Source: Pseudomonas arcuscaelestis
GTDB taxonomy: Bacteria > Pseudomonadota > Gammaproteobacteria > Pseudomonadales > Pseudomonadaceae
Assembly (NCBI RefSeq): GCF_016881005.1
Contig: NZ_JACOPV010000009.1
Location: 186,001-250,000, forward strand
DNA length: 64,000 bases
Reading direction: 5' to 3'
Position 1 is the first letter of the stretch. Each line of letters begins with the position of its first letter. The notes below the pieces were generated by a model. That model had not been told where the DNA came from and made no database searches. It worked only from the letters and a program-made list of their open reading frames with translations. This document shows, in pieces, positions 59,823-64,000 of this stretch. The position numbers and the translations under genes are program-made.

Positions 59823-60176
59823 ATGTTCACGTCAGTAATCGGAGCGCTGGTTCAGCCAGTTGTTCTCGCATCGTCGATCAGTGCGAGTGTTGAGGCTGCA
59901 ACGGCCCTGCTCGCAAGCCAGCAAGTACCCGTGCCCGTAACAGCTGTTAAGCCTGCGCCCCAGGCAGAGACCACGGAAGTTGCCAAACCTGGGCTCCAAC
60001 TCAGCGAATACATGACCCCGGCTGGCATGGATGCACTTTGCGATGCACTCGTGAAGGCGTTTGTTAGAGATGGATCCTCCGCGGAAGTCATTGGCGCCCT
60101 TCGCCAGTGCGTTAAAGCTCCTGTTTCCGCTGCAGCACCTGGTGCGGACAATGTGACGCCGGCATCGATCCTGTAA
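59823..60176 (+). CDS. hypothetical 117-residue protein
   Basis: ATG 59823 follows AAAGGAAT; the longer frame is not supported. The product begins with a hydrophobic stretch (TSVIGALVQPVVLASSISAS), then a Pro/Val linker and a helix (GMDALCDALVKAFVRDGSSA). Possibly exported. Function unknown. Confidence 0.5.
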   Translation: MFTSVIGALVQPVVLASSISASVEAATALLASQQVPVPVTAVKPAPQAETTEVAKPGLQLSEYMTPAGMDALCDALVKAFVRDGSSAEVIGALRQCVKAPVSAAAPGADNVTPASIL

Positions 60177-60237
60177 TTTTGTACCCTATAGAGCGCGGCC
60201 AATGGGCTGCGCTTTCTACTCTGGCAAGGTAATCGGA

Positions 60238-60543
60238 ATGAATCTGTTGGGAGTTCCCCTCCACTGGCCTACTAGCAGAGAGCGTAGAGCAACGCTCCTG
60301 CTGATCGGAGTTCTCTTTACCGTCTATATTGGGGTGGCCTGGTTGTTCGAGATGCCGTTCAGCACAATAACAGGTCCGTTATTTGGCACTGTTGGTGGGG
60401 TTGTATCGGGCAGCATGGGCGCATCGATAGCCAGATATGGCCTCAGGGCCTTTGCCATCAACCTTCTATTCTGTGGTGGGTTCGTAGGCGCGGCTTATGG
60501 AATTATTGTCGCCACCGATCTGATTCTTCCCGGGCTGCTTTAA
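60238..60543 (+). CDS. small membrane protein
   Basis: ATG 60238 follows AAGGTAATCGG. The 101-residue protein has three hydrophobic stretches (about 18-36, 48-60 and 73-98) with Gly-rich turns (GPLFGTVGGVVSGSMGASIA). No family recognised. Confidence 0.55.
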   Translation: MNLLGVPLHWPTSRERRATLLLIGVLFTVYIGVAWLFEMPFSTITGPLFGTVGGVVSGSMGASIARYGLRAFAINLLFCGGFVGAAYGIIVATDLILPGLL

Positions 60544-60558
60544 CCATGAAGGCATGCA

Positions 60559-60580
60559 CCCTGGCTGGCCAAAGCCAGGG
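60559..60580. terminator. hairpin after the small membrane gene
   Basis: CCCTGGCT pairs with AGCCAGGG around a 6-base loop, 16 bases after the stop. No T tract follows, so it is a weak candidate. Confidence 0.45.
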
Positions 60581-60696
60581 GCGACCGAAAAGCTCCCTTC
60601 ACAATGCTCCAACGTTCCCGCCCGGGACTCCGCGCGTTAGGTCTTCTGGCAGTTCCTTGAAGCGGCGACTGTCGCCCGCCTGACCTTGCCCTGCAA

Positions 60697-61455
60697 TCAA
60701 ATTAACGAACGATCGTCGGCCGACTCAAGTGCTGCGTGTGGCCTGCTTGATTGAGCCCGGCGTATTGACTCTCGATACCCCAAGTACCCCTTCAAGATTT
60801 CGGCGGTGTCCGGCTTCTTCGCCCCCTGAATGAGCGACTGCAACTCTTCGTCAGATAGGTCCTGAACCGCACTGCCAGCATGATCCCCGATAAGGATGGA
60901 GCCGGTGATTTCCCCGGCCTGGAGATTGATGCGAAGCTCAACCTCGCTGGTGGCCAGCACGGAAGTTTGGGGAATCGTTCCGTGTTTCCTCAGCAGGCCG
61001 ACCTCGCGCTCAAAGCGCCGACGTTTGATACGAGAAAGGCCACGCGTGCCTTCGTGCGCTGTGGAATCAGAGATGACACCGCTCACCACCTCGATAATGA
61101 CCAGGCCTAGTAGAGTCGGCACCGGTGCCGCGAACACGCCAATCACGATTCCTAGCCCAGCAACCCCTCGCACCAATGATGTGGTTTTGCTAACCGCTCC
61201 TGGGATCCGGTCCTTGGCGTCAAGGAGAGCGTCGCGAGTGGCCGTGTAATTCTCATCTACGGAAGCAACAGCAGCCCGCCCAGCCTGCACAGCAGCCCGC
61301 CCGGATTGGCTAACGACGCACACGGCATCACCCACAGAGCCCATGGTCACTGTAGCAGTGGCTCGAGCGCTGTTGCACAGTGCATCCACACCGTCGCTGG
61401 CCAGGCTGCCGGCGGCGTCCGTAGCCGATTTCACTTTGTCGAACAGCTGTTTCAT
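60697..61455 (-). CDS. unknown protein with hydrophobic core, last gene of a three-gene module
   Basis: ATG 61455 gives 252 residues; the longer open frame to 61644 overlaps the Gly-rich end of the upstream gene and is probably spurious. The protein has Ala/Gly-rich helices in the first half, a membrane-like segment (LGIVIGVFAAPVPTLLGLVI) and a charged C-terminal region (DLSDEELQSLIQGAK). It follows the coiled-coil gene by about 58 bases. No family is claimed. Confidence 0.5.
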   Translation of the reverse strand: MKQLFDKVKSATDAAGSLASDGVDALCNSARATATVTMGSVGDAVCVVSQSGRAAVQAGRAAVASVDENYTATRDALLDAKDRIPGAVSKTTSLVRGVAGLGIVIGVFAAPVPTLLGLVIIEVVSGVISDSTAHEGTRGLSRIKRRRFEREVGLLRKHGTIPQTSVLATSEVELRINLQAGEITGSILIGDHAGSAVQDLSDEELQSLIQGAKKPDTAEILKGYLGYRESIRRAQSSRPHAALESADDRSLI

Positions 61456-61513
61456 CAGTTGATCTCTGGTCGGATTGTTCAGGACTTTATCGAGGCGACA
61501 TTGAAGCAGGATT

Positions 61514-62827
61514 TCAGTCGCCGCCGCCCCCACCTCCACCATCGCCCCCGCCACAGCTATCACTCCCACTATCAGCGAAGCTGAAGTAACCACCAGAGTC
61601 GCTACCGCTAGAGGTGGCAGCGTACTCCTTACGGTGGCGATCAACTTCCGCTGAAACGGTTGAAGCTGTGATGTTCCCGGCCATGTACCGGCTGATCAAA
61701 CTGTCCAGATTCAAGCTCTCCTGGTAGTAGTATTCAGCTCGGGTGTAGCTGTCCGTTCGAAGAACGCGCTCAAGAGTCTTTGCTTTGTTGTATCGAGCCT
61801 CAGCTTGCTCGCGCGCCTTCTCAAGCGCTGGGAGGGTCTTGTGGTGCTCAGCCAGCTCACGCTGAAGGACGGTAACTCTGGCCGTCTCTTGGTCACCTGC
61901 GGCGGCAGTGCTCTGCTTTACAAGGGCCTGGATCTCATCAAACGAGCGTGTGGGCAGACTGTTCAGAATGAGTTCTTCAGCACGCTTGGTGTGGTCATCC
62001 GTTCGGTGAGCGAATTTACCTAGCGAGCTGTGAAACCAGTTCGCTTCCTTCTTGTGCACAGCTATTTTTTCGCTTACTGATCGAAGACGACTTGTTAGCT
62101 CTCCGAGCCCCGCAGAGGCATAGGAACGTTGTGCAGCCTGTTCGACCATTTCCAATGCAACCCTGGCCTCACTACTGAGTGTCGCGATCCGGTCCTCGTT
62201 GCCAGTTTGCATAGCCAACAACATGCGGTAGTTTTTGGCATTCGCATGGAAATCAATTTCCCCCGCGAGCCAGCCGTCAAGAGCCTTTACAAGAAGGCGC
62301 CCCTTGTACCTCTCTGTGCCGTATCCAGCTTTAAGCAGGTAGGAGAAAACGGGCTGTCTATTGAACACTGCAAGCTTGTGGTTACACTCATTGGCAATTT
62401 CGTCTTTATGTTCCTGGTACGCGGCCAGAGAGCGTCGAGCCGACTCGTGTTGCTGTAAGAGGACGAGATAGTTGCGGTCTACAGCGAGAGCCTGGCTCAC
62501 AGCCGACTTAACAGACTCGATGCGCTGGGATAGCTCAATGCCCATCGCATTGAGGCTGCCGATTGAGATCTCGACACCTTGCAAATCACGACGCAGCTTT
62601 GCTTCTGCAGCGCGGCGCTCGTCCAACTCCCGTACGACACCTTGCGTGTCTACCGTTGGACTGTTTGACCGTGCGCTTGAAACCTCGCGCAATCCTTCAA
62701 GGATCGAGTGCTCGAGCTTAAGCGTGTGCTCGTGGGCGACGGAAAGAGATTGTTCAGCCTGGCGCAGCTCAAGCTCCTGCTTCCGGCTGTTTTCCTCCAG
62801 GGTGGAGGTGATTGACGACGGATTCAT
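61514..62827 (-). CDS. coiled-coil protein with Gly-rich tail
   Basis: The 437-residue protein is nearly all alpha-helical coiled coil (for example QELELRQAEQSLSVAHEHTL and REQAEARYNKAKTLERVLRT). It ends in a tail rich in Ser and Gly with one cysteine (SCGGGDGGGGGGGD), a feature of some membrane-associated families such as YgcG/TPM proteins. It begins 5 bases after the membrane-anchored gene at 62833, so the two are co-translated. Its role is probably structural. Confidence 0.55.
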   Translation of the reverse strand: MNPSSITSTLEENSRKQELELRQAEQSLSVAHEHTLKLEHSILEGLREVSSARSNSPTVDTQGVVRELDERRAAEAKLRRDLQGVEISIGSLNAMGIELSQRIESVKSAVSQALAVDRNYLVLLQQHESARRSLAAYQEHKDEIANECNHKLAVFNRQPVFSYLLKAGYGTERYKGRLLVKALDGWLAGEIDFHANAKNYRMLLAMQTGNEDRIATLSSEARVALEMVEQAAQRSYASAGLGELTSRLRSVSEKIAVHKKEANWFHSSLGKFAHRTDDHTKRAEELILNSLPTRSFDEIQALVKQSTAAAGDQETARVTVLQRELAEHHKTLPALEKAREQAEARYNKAKTLERVLRTDSYTRAEYYYQESLNLDSLISRYMAGNITASTVSAEVDRHRKEYAATSSGSDSGGYFSFADSGSDSCGGGDGGGGGGGD

Positions 62828-62832
62828 GTGGC

Positions 62833-63999
62833 TTACCAGTTGTAGATCATGGAAGGATGGCTTGACTGCGTGCGCGGACTCCAGTCGATGGTAAGTGAGT
62901 TCCTCGGCTTATCGCCGATGTGGCCGTCATCGACTTGACCGTCCGCTTTGTCCTTCGTCAAACGCTGAAACTCTTCACCACTGATACGCACCCCGAACTG
63001 GCTGGCCAGCTTACGGCCCTGTGTGAAAGCGTCGTTTACAGGGACCCGGACTACGTTCCCACCTGCATCCGTGGCTTGAACGATCGCGTAAGTGCTTGTG
63101 CCTACCTCACCATTTCCAACTTGGCCTCTGCCGGCGTGATAGGTGCGTTGGATTCCTGAATTACCTGTGCTTACGATGTCGATCGAGAGTTCCTGCTCAG
63201 CGTAAGGAACCATGCCGGCAAGCATGTCGACAGTTTCTTTGGCCTTATCAAGATCCATATCCTTGATTGCATTGCGGGTGCTGTTGACCATCGATGCGAT
63301 GATCATCTGATCGTTTCGGCTCAGTCCCATGCGCTTGTATGCGGCATCCAGCGCAGTGATCTTGTTGCCGAGAACATCCATATCCAGCAAATTGTTCAGA
63401 AAGGAGCGCAGCTGATCGATCTTGATCAAGGCCTCTTTCCCGCCATCTGCTTCCGCATTTAGAAGTGCCTGCTCTGCTTCAGAGGCCTTGGCGGCCAGGG
63501 ATGGATAACGTGAAACCCCATCCTTGTACGATTGCGAAGCGATCAGTTGACGGAATGACTGGGTAGCTTCAAAGATGCCACTGGCTGCCACCAACGCCTC
63601 GCGATTTCGCCACAGCAGGTTTTTCGCATAACGGAAATTGGCGTTGTATCCATTGATAGTTGCTTCTGTCTCCACATAGTTAGACTGGTCTATCTGATCT
63701 GGGAGCCTGAAGGTCAGAAGCTTCGCAACCTCTTCAAGTCGCTGCTGCACATCAGCCAGTAAAGGACCAACTGCTGGTACATCGCCTGGAGTGTGGGTTG
63801 ATGTGAGTGAACTGACCATTTCCCGCTGGCGCGCGGCCTCGGTCCGAAGTCCAGTTACACCAAGCGCAGCTTCATCGGCTAGCGATTCAACTGACGCTAC
63901 TTGTAGATGGAGGTACCCAGCTTTGAGCCCCGTCCAAACTGTACCCGCCACGACGCAAACGAAGACGCCCAGACCTATGCGGCGAAGAACGACCTTTCG
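62833..63999 (-). CDS. membrane-anchored helical protein, truncated by the window end
   Basis: The frame runs off the right edge, so the N-terminus is missing. The visible part starts RKVVLRRIGLGVFVCVVAG, a membrane helix preceded by basic residues, then a long helical domain (AAKASEAEQALLNAEADGGK, ITALDAAYKRMGLSRNDQM). A beta-rich C-terminal segment (TSTYAIVQATDAGGNVVRVP) follows. It resembles the DUF6384 group in my memory, which I cannot verify. It is operonic with the coiled-coil gene downstream. Confidence 0.55.
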   Translation of the reverse strand, partial: RKVVLRRIGLGVFVCVVAGTVWTGLKAGYLHLQVASVESLADEAALGVTGLRTEAARQREMVSSLTSTHTPGDVPAVGPLLADVQQRLEEVAKLLTFRLPDQIDQSNYVETEATINGYNANFRYAKNLLWRNREALVAASGIFEATQSFRQLIASQSYKDGVSRYPSLAAKASEAEQALLNAEADGGKEALIKIDQLRSFLNNLLDMDVLGNKITALDAAYKRMGLSRNDQMIIASMVNSTRNAIKDMDLDKAKETVDMLAGMVPYAEQELSIDIVSTGNSGIQRTYHAGRGQVGNGEVGTSTYAIVQATDAGGNVVRVPVNDAFTQGRKLASQFGVRISGEEFQRLTKDKADGQVDDGHIGDKPRNSLTIDWSPRTQSSHPSMIYNW

Positions 64000-64000
64000 A

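Noticed and set aside
61456..61644. N-terminal extension of the last three-gene-module gene
   Set aside because: It overlaps the Gly-rich tail of the upstream gene, and the internal ATG at 61455 gives ordinary spacing; the extension's hydrophobic look comes from the complementary Gly/Ser codons.
1..64000. tRNA, rRNA, IS element or replication origin
   Set aside because: I saw no tRNA-like cloverleaf, no rRNA, no transposase with terminal repeats, and no clear iteron array, so none is reported.

Overview
The window reads as part of a large accessory replicon, most likely a megaplasmid or large integrative element of a Pseudomonas-like gammaproteobacterium. The grounds are a moderately GC-rich, gene-dense sequence, a KfrA-type plasmid protein, toxin-antitoxin pairs, tyrosine recombinases, pilus and conjugation-like relatives, many orphan genes, and no housekeeping, rRNA or tRNA genes. 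The species is inferred, not proven. Most genes are well formed, with good ribosome binding sites and frequent 4-base overlaps, yet only about a third have a recognisable family.

Layout. 0-3.1 kb: hypothetical genes, a frameshifted small membrane gene, and a YefM/YoeB toxin-antitoxin pair. 3.1-7.3 kb: a complete RNA-repair unit, rtcR divergent from rtcB-rtcA, with a sigma-54 promoter and palindromes in the gap. 7.3-9 kb: a TraC/VirB4-like protein that has lost its nucleotide-binding motifs. 9.4-18.8 kb: unknown genes, two proteins built of repeated HTH-like units, a GNAT-like tail-anchored protein, an HNH protein with a large hydrophobic C-terminus, a lipoprotein and a lone receiver domain. 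19.1-27.5 kb: prepilin peptidase overlapping a tyrosine recombinase, a KfrA-like gene overlapping a SANT/Myb-like repeat gene, and an Arc-like/P-loop fusion. 27.6-36.1 kb: an all-minus island of small genes with seven copies of a hairpin-forming intergenic repeat, PilT-like and DnaB-like relatives, a PemI/PemK pair and a broken compact integrase. 36.4-54.5 kb: envelope genes (FadL-type porin, cysteine-depleted DsbD, pilin-like protein, M48 lipoprotein protease, Ig-like secreted protein, two TolA/TonB-like proteins, thioredoxin-like protein, hydrolase lipoprotein, autotransporter), plus an XPF-type nuclease and a second intact recombinase. 55-64 kb: another repeated-HTH protein, a large unknown protein, an Hfq-like protein with a basic tail, and a coiled-coil membrane module running off the end.

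Themes. (1) Five proteins are tandem arrays of helix-turn-helix-like units, one with ten repeats in two alternating subtypes; this is the best candidate for an undescribed system. (2) Several relatives of well-known machines keep the fold signature but lack catalytic residues (TraC/VirB4, DnaB, DsbD). (3) RNA processing recurs: RtcB/RtcA repair, two RNase toxins and an Hfq-like protein. All functional statements rest on reading motifs; no database search was run.
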